From NCBI RefSeq assembly GCF_014306105.1, contig NZ_JACRVF010000001.1, forward strand, positions 496,001-560,000: a stretch of DNA of 64,000 nucleotides, given 5' to 3'. Below are positions 1 through 8,800 of this stretch, in pieces. The translations under genes were made by a program, and so were the position numbers. Under the pieces are notes generated by a model. The model was not told the origin of the DNA. It ran no database searches and saw only the letters and a program-made list of their open reading frames with translations. Position 1 is the stretch's first letter; every line of letters starts with the position of its first letter. This stretch comes from Pontibacter cellulosilyticus (GTDB lineage Bacteria; Bacteroidota; Bacteroidia; Cytophagales; Hymenobacteraceae).

Positions 1-636
1 AATTTCGTCCTTAATCAACTTATCAGCAAGAGGCAAAAGTTTTAATAGGCCAGCTAGACTCCTCGCTTTTGAAGGTTTGTGATTTTTGGGATGTTGAGAG
101 TATACTTTATAATTTGGGAACTGAGATATGTATCTTAGCACTTTTCTTATTCCAGGAAATGTTACATCGTCAAATACAATTACTCCATTTATTTCTAAAA
201 GTTTATCTAAATAAAAGAAGTTTACAAGAATCCAATCAAACTGCTTTGTCGAATCTATATAGGCAAAGTCAAATCTTCTACCTTCAAACATCAATTTTGG
301 TAAAGCTTCAAAACAAAACTGCTCAAAGAACTCTATTTTAGACTCGTATCCTGCAGCTTTAATTAAATTTAATCCATTACCTCCCCAGTCACTATGCTGA
401 AATTTGTCAATTACCACATGCTTTCCTTTATTCTTTTCAATTTCCTCAACTATAGCAAGTGTAGAGGTACCAAAAGCAAAACCAATCTCAATTGATTTTG
501 AAAATTTGTTTTGAGAAATTATTTGCTGCAGAAATTCACATTGGGATTTATTGGTCTCTGAATGTATTTTTATAACTTGACCTTCGAAGTTTACAAACTC
601 TTTATTTTCAAATATTTCCTCAAGTATATTGTTCAT
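1..636 (-). CDS. SAM-dependent methyltransferase, class I fold, 3' end cut by window
   Basis: Reading the minus strand from the ATG at 636 gives 212 codons with no stop before the window edge, so the C-terminus lies outside. The start MNNILEEIFENKEF is followed by a glycine-rich strand-loop EIGFAFGTSTLA (near residue 50), then VVIDKFQHSDWGG and later FDFAYIDSTKQFDW and GVIVFDDVTFPGIRKV. This order (motif I, acidic motif II, YID and DD strands) is that of the Methyltransf_24 / O-methyltransferase-like group. The substrate cannot be read from the sequence. The gene is much richer in A and T than its neighbours: four hand-counted 60-base lines average about 30% GC, against roughly 45-55% in accA. 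A near-consensus promoter sits just upstream (664-694). Together with the nearby tRNA pair this hints at acquired DNA, which is inference. Confidence 0.75.
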   Translation of the reverse strand, partial: MNNILEEIFENKEFVNFEGQVIKIHSETNKSQCEFLQQIISQNKFSKSIEIGFAFGTSTLAIVEEIEKNKGKHVVIDKFQHSDWGGNGLNLIKAAGYESKIEFFEQFCFEALPKLMFEGRRFDFAYIDSTKQFDWILVNFFYLDKLLEINGVIVFDDVTFPGIRKVLRYISQFPNYKVYSQHPKNHKPSKARSLAGLLKLLPLADKLIKDEI

Positions 637-663
637 AGATTAATATATTGGCTTGTGTGAAGT

Positions 664-694
664 GAAAGATAACAGCTTATTTAATGATAACCAA
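664..694 (-). promoter_or_regulatory. Bacteroidota-type promoter for the methyltransferase gene
   Basis: On the minus strand a TTG (694-692) is followed by 20 bases and TATCTTTC (671-664), one base off the TAnnTTTG element. It lies 28 bases before the ATG at 636. Spacing fits the TTG-N17-23-TAnnTTTG pattern known from Flavobacterium and Bacteroides. Confidence 0.5.
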
Positions 695-706
695 CATACA
701 ATGAAA

Positions 707-738
707 AAGAGCCTGAAGAAATTAATCCTCAGGCTCTT
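707..738 (-). terminator. Intrinsic terminator after the tRNA-Asp pair
   Basis: AAGAGCCTGA pairs with TCAGGCTCTT around an AT-rich loop. On the minus strand the stem is followed by a short T run, just downstream of the second tRNA. Confidence 0.7.
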
Positions 739-744
739 TAAGAG

Positions 745-818
745 CGGTCTGGACGGGACTCGAACCCGCGACCTCCGCCGTGACAGGGCGGCATTCTAAC
801 CAACTGAACTACCAGACC
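745..818 (-). tRNA. tRNA-Asp (anticodon GTC), promoter-distal copy
   Basis: The minus strand gives a complete 74-base cloverleaf: acceptor stem GGTCTGG/CCAGACC, D arm GTTCAGTTGGTTAGAAT, anticodon stem CCGCC/GGCGG with loop CTGTCAC (anticodon GTC, aspartate), T arm GGGTTCGAGTCCC, discriminator G. CCA is not encoded. It is identical to the copy at 879-952 and transcribed after it, with a 60-base spacer. Confidence 0.97.
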
Positions 819-878
819 AATTCTGTGAAATGTGAAGAGCCTTTTGCTCTTTTTGTTTAACCGCAGGGGTTTAATCTG

Positions 879-952
879 CGGTCTGGACGGGACTCGAACC
901 CGCGACCTCCGCCGTGACAGGGCGGCATTCTAACCAACTGAACTACCAGACC
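879..952 (-). tRNA. tRNA-Asp (anticodon GTC), promoter-proximal copy
   Basis: This is the same 74-base cloverleaf as at 745-818, with the same anticodon and discriminator and no encoded CCA. It lies first behind the promoter at 990-1020. The GTTCGAGTCCC T-arm and GGTTAGAAT D-loop are intact, so both copies should be functional. Confidence 0.97.
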
Positions 953-989
953 TTTTGTCTTTTCTTTAACTTCGTGCGTTAAAGTGATA

Positions 990-1020
990 CAAAAGTATAG
1001 CGTTAATTTTGATTGTGCAA
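990..1020 (-). promoter_or_regulatory. Promoter of the tRNA-Asp pair
   Basis: On the minus strand TTG (1020-1018), 20 bases, then TACTTTTG (997-990), a perfect TAnnTTTG element. The expected transcript start is about 30 bases before the first tRNA. The -7 element overlaps a copy of the window-wide heptamer TATACTT. Confidence 0.7.
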
Positions 1021-1173
1021 GTGTTAAGCATCTTTTTAGCGCTATATTTTTGTGCATTTATTGTAAAAGCTTCATTTTCAATAAAATTATTTTTTAATCC
1101 CGGATAAATTTCAGCTTTCGCTACAACGATATAGGATAACTGTTAAATTTGTAGCTGTAAACAGCGAAAGAAT

Positions 1174-2124
1174 ATGCTTTTAGATTTCGAACAGCCAATT
1201 GCTGCCTTAGAGAATAAACTGCAGGAGATGAAAAAACTGGCCGATGAGAGCCAGGTTGATGTATCGGAAGCAGTAAAGGCACTTGAAGAGAAAATCAAGA
1301 ACTTAAAAAAGGAGACATATGCTAATTTAACGCGTTGGCAGCGTGTTCAGCTTTCTCGCCACCCTGACAGGCCTTATACGCTGGACTATATTAACGGCAT
1401 TTCCAGCAAGTTTGTAGAACTGCACGGCGACCGTACTGTAAGCGACGACAAAGCCATGGTAGGTGGTTTCGGTGAGATAGACGGCAGAAGTGTGATGTTT
1501 ATCGGGCAGCAGAAGGGGAGAAACACAAAGCAGCGACAGATACGCAACTTTGGCATGGCAAACCCGGAAGGCTATCGCAAAGCCCTGCGCTTAATGAAGA
1601 TGGCGGAGAAGTTCGGTAAACCGATCGTAACATTCATAGATACACCGGGAGCATTTCCTGGCTTGGAGGCTGAAGAGCGCGGACAGGGGGAGGCAATTGC
1701 CCGTAACCTGAAAGAGATGTTCATGCTGAAGGTGCCTGTTATCTGTATCATTATAGGTGAGGGAGCATCGGGTGGTGCGCTTGGCATTGCTATCGGCGAC
1801 AGGGTAATGATGCTGGAAAACACTTGGTACTCGGTAATATCACCGGAGTCATGCTCGTCTATACTTTGGAGAAGCTGGAACTACAAAGAGCAGGCTGCCG
1901 AAGCACTAAAGCTAACTGCTACGGACATGTTGCAGAATAAGCTGATCGACGGTATTATTAAAGAGCCGCTTGGTGGAGCCCATACAGAGCCTGATAAGAT
2001 GATGCGCGCGTTGAAGAAAGAGATCATCAAGTTACTGGATGAACTTGAAGGGATAGACTCTGAAGATCGCATTATGCAGCGTATCGAGAAGTTCGCTTCT
2101 ATGGGTGTAGTACTAGAAGGTTAA
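1174..2124 (+). CDS. accA: Acetyl-CoA carboxylase carboxyltransferase subunit alpha
   Basis: The 316-residue protein is the AccA half of the carboxyltransferase that moves CO2 from biotin-BCCP to acetyl-CoA, making malonyl-CoA for fatty acid synthesis. An N-terminal helical segment ([14 protein letters not shown]) is followed by the crotonase-like core with [17 protein letters not shown] sequence (here [14 protein letters not shown]), [26 protein letters not shown] and [14 protein letters not shown], all typical of AccA. Length is normal for the family. The gene stands alone: it is preceded by a TAnnTTTG-like element at 1144-1151 and followed by a terminator. The partner accD is not in the window. 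Confidence 0.97.
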   Translation: MLLDFEQPIAALENKLQEMKKLADESQVDVSEAVKALEEKIKNLKKETYANLTRWQRVQLSRHPDRPYTLDYINGISSKFVELHGDRTVSDDKAMVGGFGEIDGRSVMFIGQQKGRNTKQRQIRNFGMANPEGYRKALRLMKMAEKFGKPIVTFIDTPGAFPGLEAEERGQGEAIARNLKEMFMLKVPVICIIIGEGASGGALGIAIGDRVMMLENTWYSVISPESCSSILWRSWNYKEQAAEALKLTATDMLQNKLIDGIIKEPLGGAHTEPDKMMRALKKEIIKLLDELEGIDSEDRIMQRIEKFASMGVVLEG

Positions 2125-2149
2125 GAATTCAACAAAACTATAAAATTAG

Positions 2150-2184
2150 AGAGGTAGTAAAGTATGTGTTGCTTTGCTACCTCT
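2150..2184 (+). terminator. Intrinsic terminator after accA
   Basis: AGAGGTAGTAAAG pairs with CTTTGCTACCTCT (one mismatch) around a 9-base loop, followed by TTTGTTTTG. The remaining bases to 2413 (about 230) hold no recognisable gene. One AAGTATA heptamer lies at 2378-2384, and I see no clear promoter for the next gene. Confidence 0.75.
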
Positions 2185-2413
2185 TTTGTTTTGTTACTTT
2201 AGCTAATAAGCAGAAGCTGTAGAAAGCTATTGATTTAACTTATTCTATGTCTTTTCAACCTACGGGAGAAAGAACAGATCGTATTTAATGCTTTTTCTAG
2301 TCAACAAAATTATATATAGCTAAAGTCGTTAAATCAAACACTAATCAGGTTCTAAGAATAACTTTAAGAGAAGCATCAAGTATAACTTTCAAACTTTATA
2401 ACCCTTTTACTCT

Positions 2414-3256
2414 ATGGAGCTACACGTAATAGACACAGGTTTTTTCAAACTAGATGGAGGTGCCATGTTTGGTGTGGTACCTAAAACTTTGTGGCAGCGC
2501 ACAAATCCTGCTGATGAAAACAATCTTTGTACTTGGGCAATGCGTTGTATGCTTATCGAGGATGGGGACAGGCTCATACTTATTGATAACGGTATCGGAG
2601 ATAAACAGGACGCTAAGTTCTTCAGCCATTATTATTTGCACGGAGATACCAATCTCACTTCGTCTCTGCACAAGGCTGGCTTTTCACACGAAGATATAAC
2701 AGACGTTTTCCTGACGCACCTGCATTTCGACCATTGCGGAGGCGGCGTAAAGTATAAGAGAACTGACGGATCTTTAGAGCTTGCATTCCCTAACGCTACC
2801 TATTGGTCTAATGCGGACCACTGGGAGTGGGCTACAAAACCTAACGCCCGCGAAAAAGCATCCTTCTTAAAAGAGAACATACTTCCAATGCAGGAGAGCG
2901 GGCATCTTAAGTTCGTTGATCCATCTGCTGCCTCACCATTTTCGCATTTTGAAATCTTCTACGCTGACGGCCATACCGATATGATGATGATTCCAATCAT
3001 CCCTTATAAAGGAAAAAAGGTGGCATTTATGGCTGACCTGCTACCGTCTGCGGGTCATATTCCTTTGCCATATGTCATGGGGTATGATACCAGACCATTG
3101 CTAACCTTAGAAGAAAAAGCAGCCTTCCTGAATATGGCTGCCGCAGAGGATCTTGTTTTATATTTTGAGCACGACCCGGTAAATGAATGCTGTACGGTAC
3201 AGCAAACTGACAAAGGCGTACGCCTGAAGGATACATTCTCGCTTAAAGAACTATAG
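2414..3256 (+). CDS. MBL-fold metallo-hydrolase
   Basis: The 280-residue protein has the metallo-beta-lactamase fold. The HxHxDH signature THLHFDH covers residues 101-107 (ligands H102, H104, D106, H107). Further ligands are expected in DGHTDMMM, MADLLPSAGHI and YFEHDP. A strand with DNGIGDKQDAKF precedes the motif, as in AHL-lactonase-like and N-acyl hydrolase groups. No signal peptide is visible, so it is probably cytoplasmic. The substrate is unknown; lactones, thioesters or phosphodiesters are all possible. The stop codon is one base before the ATG of the patatin gene, so the two are almost certainly co-transcribed, suggesting a shared lipid or ester hydrolysis role (inference). Confidence 0.85.
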   Translation: MELHVIDTGFFKLDGGAMFGVVPKTLWQRTNPADENNLCTWAMRCMLIEDGDRLILIDNGIGDKQDAKFFSHYYLHGDTNLTSSLHKAGFSHEDITDVFLTHLHFDHCGGGVKYKRTDGSLELAFPNATYWSNADHWEWATKPNAREKASFLKENILPMQESGHLKFVDPSAASPFSHFEIFYADGHTDMMMIPIIPYKGKKVAFMADLLPSAGHIPLPYVMGYDTRPLLTLEEKAAFLNMAAAEDLVLYFEHDPVNECCTVQQTDKGVRLKDTFSLKEL

Positions 3257-3257
3257 C

Positions 3258-4022
3258 ATGCGTATCGGCTTGGCTCTTTCTGGTGGAGGAGCAAGAGGAA
3301 TAGCACACCTTGGCGTGCTGAAGGCTTTTGATGAACTGGGCATTAAGATCAGTATGATCTCTGGTGTTAGCTCCGGTGCAATTGCTGGGGTACTTTATGC
3401 GGCAGGCTATACGCCCGATCAGATACTAAAGCTGATAAAGGAGCTGAGTGTATTCAAGATTGTAAGGCCAGCCTTTGGCAAAGCGGGTTTTTTGCACCTC
3501 GAGGAAGTGGAGAAACTTTACATCAACCATTTGGGTCCTCACATCCGCTTCGAAGACCTTAAGATTCCAGTCGTGGTCAGTGCCACAGAAATGAATGAGG
3601 GCGTTACAGCTTACTTTTCTTCAGGAGAGTTGATAAAACCTTTGTTAGCCTCGTCTGCTGTTCCGATTTTGTACCAACCTATACTTTATCAGGGAAAGGT
3701 GCTAAACGATGGTGGCCTGCTTAATAACATGCCTGTAGACCCATTACATAAGAACTGCGATATTAAGATCGGTGTCCATGTAAATCCAATCAACCACCAG
3801 GCCAAGATCACCAACATCAGGTCGATGATCGAACGGACGCTACTGCTTGCCATCAACAACAATGTAAAGCTTCGCATGCCGCTTTGCGATCTACTGATAG
3901 AGCCTCCTGAGCTAAAATATTACCGTCTGACAAACTTCAGAAAGGCAGATGAGATCTTCGATATTGGCTACAGGTATACGCTTAAACTAGAGAAAAATAT
4001 CTGGCAATTGCTAAACAGGTAG
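3258..4022 (+). CDS. Patatin-like phospholipase (RssA/YlbK-like)
   Basis: The 254-residue protein carries the patatin hydrolase signature. The oxyanion loop ALSGGGARGIAHLG is at residues 6-19, the nucleophile elbow GVSSG at 36-40 (Ser38) and the dyad aspartate in NDGGLLNN (Asp151). These give a Ser-Asp lipid acyl hydrolase. There is no signal peptide and no added membrane domain, as in the small RssA type. It directly follows the MBL-fold gene (stop TAG 3254-3256, ATG 3258). The exact lipid substrate cannot be inferred. Confidence 0.9.
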   Translation: MRIGLALSGGGARGIAHLGVLKAFDELGIKISMISGVSSGAIAGVLYAAGYTPDQILKLIKELSVFKIVRPAFGKAGFLHLEEVEKLYINHLGPHIRFEDLKIPVVVSATEMNEGVTAYFSSGELIKPLLASSAVPILYQPILYQGKVLNDGGLLNNMPVDPLHKNCDIKIGVHVNPINHQAKITNIRSMIERTLLLAINNNVKLRMPLCDLLIEPPELKYYRLTNFRKADEIFDIGYRYTLKLEKNIWQLLNR

Positions 4023-4118
4023 CCTCCAAAATAAATTAATGTGAAAACATAAAAAATATTCAACTTTATACGGGTAAAGTTACGTACAATACGGGTAGTA
4101 TTAAAACCCTTATATACT

Positions 4119-4745
4119 ATGCGTAAAATATTACTCCTTCTCCTTTTTATCCCTTGTATAGCCTTTGCTCAAGAAAACGAGAGCTACTTAATTAAAGCCA
4201 AAGTTAAACAAGGTTCTATTATGCTTGGCGGTACACTACATGCTTCCGCTTACAAAACAACTGACGAACTTTCTTCTTCCCAGCAAACACTCGAGGGGAG
4301 TAAGATCAATGTGATGTTTAGAGCCAAGAACGGCTACTTTGTGTTACATGATCTGGTAGTTGGCCTGGATGTAACTATTGATTATCAAAGTACAAGAATC
4401 ACGTCAGACGCTGAACAAAACAAGCCAGACAATCATACCTTCGGGTTGATGGGACCTTTCGTGCGTTACTATCTCGACAATGGTGTTTTCGGTGAACTAA
4501 CCACTACAGTAGGCTTTGACAATTTCTCAGCAAACAACAAGTATAACCTGTTTGAAACTTCGGCAGGAGTAGGATATGCTTTCTTTTTTAACGAGAAATT
4601 TTCAATAGAGCCAACGCTCAGTGTTCGTTACTTTCAGCAGACACTAGGCGATAAAAAGTATACTTCTATAGGTCCTGTGTTGGGTGTGGGTATACAGGCT
4701 TACCTGTTGCGCAAAAAGGCACACGTTATTAAGCGGGCATTGTAA
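4119..4745 (+). CDS. Exported outer-membrane beta-barrel-like protein
   Basis: The 208-residue protein begins with a clear signal peptide (MRKILLLLLFIPCIAFAQ, cut near AFA-Q). The rest alternates polar and hydrophobic residues in short strands, with glycine-rich turns (GSIMLGGTLHAS, LMGPFVRYYLDNGVFGEL, SAGVGYAFFFNEKF, IGPVLGVGIQAYLLRKK). This is the pattern of small 8-strand porin-family barrels common in Bacteroidota. I do not recognise a specific family. The last residues after the final strand are basic (KKAHVIKRAL), which is unusual for a barrel terminus. Two AAGTATA-type sites occur, one the palindrome at 4656-4665. Confidence 0.6.
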   Translation: MRKILLLLLFIPCIAFAQENESYLIKAKVKQGSIMLGGTLHASAYKTTDELSSSQQTLEGSKINVMFRAKNGYFVLHDLVVGLDVTIDYQSTRITSDAEQNKPDNHTFGLMGPFVRYYLDNGVFGELTTTVGFDNFSANNKYNLFETSAGVGYAFFFNEKFSIEPTLSVRYFQQTLGDKKYTSIGPVLGVGIQAYLLRKKAHVIKRAL

Positions 4746-4823
4746 ATAAGCTAAAAAGTATGTATTTATACTTTTATTAACGTAATGGCTTTACCTTTGC
4801 GTTAACAGATATACATACTTTAC

Positions 4824-5375
4824 ATGATAGGAAAATTACTCTCCAAGTTATTCTTTAAAATATCCGGCTGGAGGCTTAATGGTAACCTTGCACCTGAGCT
4901 GCGCCGTTGCGTAATGGTTGCAGCACCCCATACCAGCAACTGGGACTTTGTGTATGCACGCGCGGCCTTTTACCTCATGGATGCACCCATCAGGTATACC
5001 ATCAAAAAAGAGTTTATGCGATTTCCGTTTGGTGGTCTGCTAAAAGCCATGGGCGCACTGCCTATTGATCGATCAAAGAACACAAAAATGGTGGATGCTA
5101 TGATCAGACTCTTTAAAGAGAATCCTGGTGATATCTGTGTTATGGTAACCCCGGAGGGAACACGTAAGTACCAGCCACGCTGGCGCAGAGGCTTCTATCA
5201 TGTGGCCGTGGGAGCGGGTGTTCCTATTATTCTCGGCTACCTCGACTATGCTAAAAAAGAAGCTGGCGTTGGCCCTGCTTTTTACCCAACAGGAGATATA
5301 GAGGCAGACATCGAAGCCATCATGGATTTTTACAGAACCAAAACTGCTAAATACCCGGAGCAGGGGGTGAGGTAG
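4824..5375 (+). CDS. Lysophospholipid acyltransferase family protein (PlsC-like)
   Basis: The 183-residue protein has the acyltransferase HX4D motif in APHTSNWD (H36, D41) and the glycerol-phosphate-binding motif VTPEGTRK (E111, G112), with LPIDRSKN between them. These are the LPLAT signatures of 1-acyl-glycerol-phosphate acyltransferases. At 183 residues it is shorter than typical PlsC (about 240), so its acceptor may differ. A TAnnTTTG element (TACCTTTG, 4792-4799) lies 25 bases before the ATG. The gene ends ten bases before the YjbR gene, suggesting co-transcription. Confidence 0.85.
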   Translation: MIGKLLSKLFFKISGWRLNGNLAPELRRCVMVAAPHTSNWDFVYARAAFYLMDAPIRYTIKKEFMRFPFGGLLKAMGALPIDRSKNTKMVDAMIRLFKENPGDICVMVTPEGTRKYQPRWRRGFYHVAVGAGVPIILGYLDYAKKEAGVGPAFYPTGDIEADIEAIMDFYRTKTAKYPEQGVR

Positions 5376-5385
5376 AATTATAAGT

Positions 5386-5736
5386 ATGAATATTGAAGCG
5401 TTAAGAGAGCTGTGCCTGAGGCTCCCTGGTGTAACAGAGGATATAAAATGGGGTGCAGATCTTTGCTTTTTAATTGGAGGCAAAATGTTTTGCGTTACAA
5501 GTATAGATGCACCGCATACTGTTTCATTTAAGGTTGTGGATGAGCAGTTTGATGAAATGGTAGCTAAGCCCGGTATTATTCCGGCACCTTACATGGCACG
5601 TAATAAATGGGTTAATGTGCAGGAGTGGGGTGTGCTGACAAGTGCGGAGTGGTATACTTATGTTAAGCAGAGTTATACTTTAATTAAATCTAAGCTGCCA
5701 AAAAATGTACAAAAAGAGATAGACGCTTTAGTATAG
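5386..5736 (+). CDS. MmcQ/YjbR family protein
   Basis: The 116-residue protein has the YjbR signature: an N-terminal helix ending LPGVTEDIKWG, then CFLIGGKMFCV, VSFKVVDEQFDEMV, a proline-rich PGIIPAPYMARNKWV and a C-terminal helix WYTYVKQSYTLIKSKLPK. The fold is a CyaY-like double-wing structure. DNA binding has been proposed, but the cellular role is not established. It ends at the bidirectional terminator shared with smc. Confidence 0.88.
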   Translation: MNIEALRELCLRLPGVTEDIKWGADLCFLIGGKMFCVTSIDAPHTVSFKVVDEQFDEMVAKPGIIPAPYMARNKWVNVQEWGVLTSAEWYTYVKQSYTLIKSKLPKNVQKEIDALV

Positions 5737-5759
5737 CTTAACTGTATTGCTCAAAACAA

Positions 5760-5793
5760 AAAGGGCTCCTGATTTATACTTCAGGAGCCCTTT
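5760..5793. terminator. Bidirectional terminator between yjbR-like gene and smc
   Basis: AAAGGGCTCCTGA and TCAGGAGCCCTTT form a perfect 13-bp stem with an 8-base loop. A runs on the left and T runs on the right let it serve both convergent genes. The loop contains the heptamer TATACTT less its last base. Confidence 0.88.
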
Positions 5794-5815
5794 ACTTTTA
5801 AACTTGAGTTTATAC

Positions 5816-8800
5816 TTAAGCGATCTGACGTAAATCAACAGGGATTACTCTAGAGATGCCTGCTTCGATCATGGTAATACCGTACATTACGTCTGTAGAG
5901 GCCATTGTGCGCTTGTTGTGCGTAACCACAATAAACTGCGATTCGCCTGAGAACTTGCGGATAATATTATTGAACTTGTCGATGTTTGCATCATCAAGCG
6001 GAGCATCCACTTCATCAAAAATACAGAAAGGTGCCGGCTTCAGCAGGTAGATCGCAAACAGCAATGAGATTGCCGTAAGTGTTTTCTCACCGCCAGATAA
6101 TTGGTTAATTGTTAACGGGCGTTTGCCTTTCGGTTGCGCCATAATTTCGATCTTAGATTCCAGCGGGTTCTTTGGATCAGAAACTACCAAATCGCAATTA
6201 TCTTCCTCGGTGAATAGGCTGCGGAATACATTCTTGAAGTTATCCTTAATTTGCTCAAACGACTCCATGAACTTCTCCTTTGCCACCGTGTCAATCTCAT
6301 TTATCGTGTCTATAAGGGTGTTTTTGGCGTTCAGAAGATCGTCGCGCTGCTCTGTTATAAACTTGTTGCGTTCTTCGATCTCTGCGTAAGCTTCTGCAGC
6401 CATGGCGTTAACCGGCCCCATTTTGTCCAGTGCCGATTTTACTGATGCGATATGACCATTTAGTTCGTCATCAGTTAATGGTAGCAGTTCTCCTGTTTGT
6501 GGTGGGGCAGCGGTAAACTCCTCTGTAGAAATATTGAACTCGGCAGCCAATCTTTCCTGAATAGACACCAGCTTTATTTTGGTGTCGTTCATGGTTTGCT
6601 GCATGCGCATCAACAATTCGTCGGAGTTCTGGCGTTTGCGTTGCAGCTCACGTATTGTCTTCTCCTTCTCGTCAAGTTCACCACGTAAACTAAAGTACTT
6701 CTTCTCAATTTCCTCTAATTGCTGGCCAAACTCGCGGCGTGCTTCGATCATGGTTTCTACTACAGCCTCGTTTTCTTCAATGAAGGCAGTAGACTCTAGC
6801 GTTTCTTCTTCAGACTTGGCGAGCTCACTTTTCAGATTATCAATGCGCTCTTGATTTGTCTCAACCGACTTTTGCTTATAGCTTATCTCTTGCTGTAAGC
6901 TGTTAAAGCGGTTCTTGAGCTGATGATACTGTATGTTCTCCTGGTTATAGCTGCCGGAAATCACAGCAACCTGTTCCTGCTGCTGTTCCAGTTGCACCGC
7001 AAAATCAGAGATCTCCTGCTCCAGGCGCTTAAGCTCCTGCATGTCAGCCTCCGCCTGCGGCGACACTTCCATACTTTGCTCACGCAGCTCTACTAGTCTT
7101 TCGTGCAGCTCGTCGCGCTTTTGGTCGAAGTTTTTCAGGTTTTGCTGGTACTGTTCATACTTGATGCGCACGGTAAGCAGATCCTGCTGCATTTTTGCCA
7201 CATCTTTTTCCAGTTGCTTGATAGCCTCTTTCTTAGACTCGTTGCGGTGGTTCTGCAGGATCTGATGCTGCGTATTGATGCGGCTTTGCATCAGATCTAC
7301 CTGCTCCTGTAATTCAGCAACCTCTGTAGCCAACTTCTCCAGGTTTTGCTTGCGGCCAAGGCGGTTACCATCAAATACTCCAACAGAGCCACCCGATAAA
7401 CTGAGTGGCTTACGTATGGCGCTACCATCTTTTAGAATAATGGTTTTATACTCGCTGCCATATAGCTCTTCCTCATCATCATCGCTGATGAACACATTAC
7501 GCAGCATATACTTCATCAGGCTGCTGTATTTCTTGTCTGCAGAAACTACCTCGTAGGCGGCTTTTAGTTTCCCTTCGGAAAAGGTCGCAGTTGGCTCCAG
7601 TTCCTCAATCTCAGAAAGTATAATAAAGTTGGCGCGGCCTTTGTTTTCGCTCTTCAGCAAGCTTACAGCATCAACGGCATCCTGCAGTTCATCCACCACA
7701 AAGTAGTTCATGTACTGCTCCAGATAACTCTCTATAAGTGGCTTATATTCAGGCTCGCAAACAAGTATGTCTGATAGGAGTGGGGCAGGCTTGGCCCAAC
7801 TGTCTGACTTGCTCAGGAATTTGATTGCCTCTGGGAAACCCTCCATGTTCTCTACCAGAGATTTTGTTAGGTTATACTGATTTTGCCTGGAGTCAAGGGT
7901 ACGGTTAAGTTCTACCAGCTGATTTTTAAGCTCCTCAATTCCAGCTTCGGTAGTTTCTATCTGCTGTGCCAGCGTTTCCTCATGTGCCTGAAGCCTTACC
8001 AGCTCGGAGGTATTCTCTTCCAGCACCTGCTGTGCTTCCTGTAGTTGCTCCTGAAGCATACGGCCGTCTTCATCGGCATTCAGTTGCTGTTGCTGTAACC
8101 GCTCCAGCTCCTGATTGATATTTTGTATTTGTACCTGGCCGATCTCAAGGGATTTGCTCAGCTGGTATACTTCGTTCTGCTTGTTCTTGTGCTGCTGTAC
8201 AATGGCCTGGTGCGCCTCCTGCAGGTCTGCCTTTTGCTCGTTGGCCTCCTGCAGTTGCTCCTTTACGGCTGCCATCTGCTCTTCTGACTCTGCAAACTTA
8301 TCCTGCACCTCCAACAGTTCATCTCTCAGTTCAAGTATACTTTGCTGCGTGTGCTCCAGGTTCGCTGTGTCCTGGCCAATCTGCTGGCGTAGCTGCTGCA
8401 TGCGCTCCTTTAAGAAGTTGCTGCGCTCAGCCTTCAGTTTAATGTCATTTTCGAGCTGGCGAAGCTTGGCCGTTTGCACCTGCATGGTTTTCTGGCTTTC
8501 GGCCAGCTCCTGCTGCGTACGGTTCAGTTCCTCTTTCTGGTCTGCGATGGCATCTTCTGCTTCTGTTACAGCCAGTACATAGCCTTCTTTCAGCTCGGTT
8601 TCGTGCTGCACATCCTGCTGCAGTCGTTCTAAAGTATGCTGAAACTGGGAAATGTTTCGACGTGCATACTCTAGGCTATGTTTCTTGTAGTCTTCCTTTA
8701 ACTGGAAATACTTAATAGCTTGTTTTGCTTGTCTTTCCAGCGTTTTCATATTCTTCCCGATTTCGAAAAGAACGTCTTCTACGCGCTCCAGGTCGGCATC

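Noticed and set aside
69..341. 90-residue plus-strand frame
   Set aside because: It lies antisense to the complete minus-strand methyltransferase frame, which has motifs and a promoter.
857..1057. 66-residue minus-strand frame
   Set aside because: It reads through tRNA-Asp (879-952) and its promoter; the VRMPPCHGGGRGFESR-like sequence is the usual false translation of a tRNA.
7041..8582. Several plus-strand frames, including one of 155 residues, inside smc
   Set aside because: They are shadows of the SMC coiled coil (Cys, Ser and Leu rich, no motifs).
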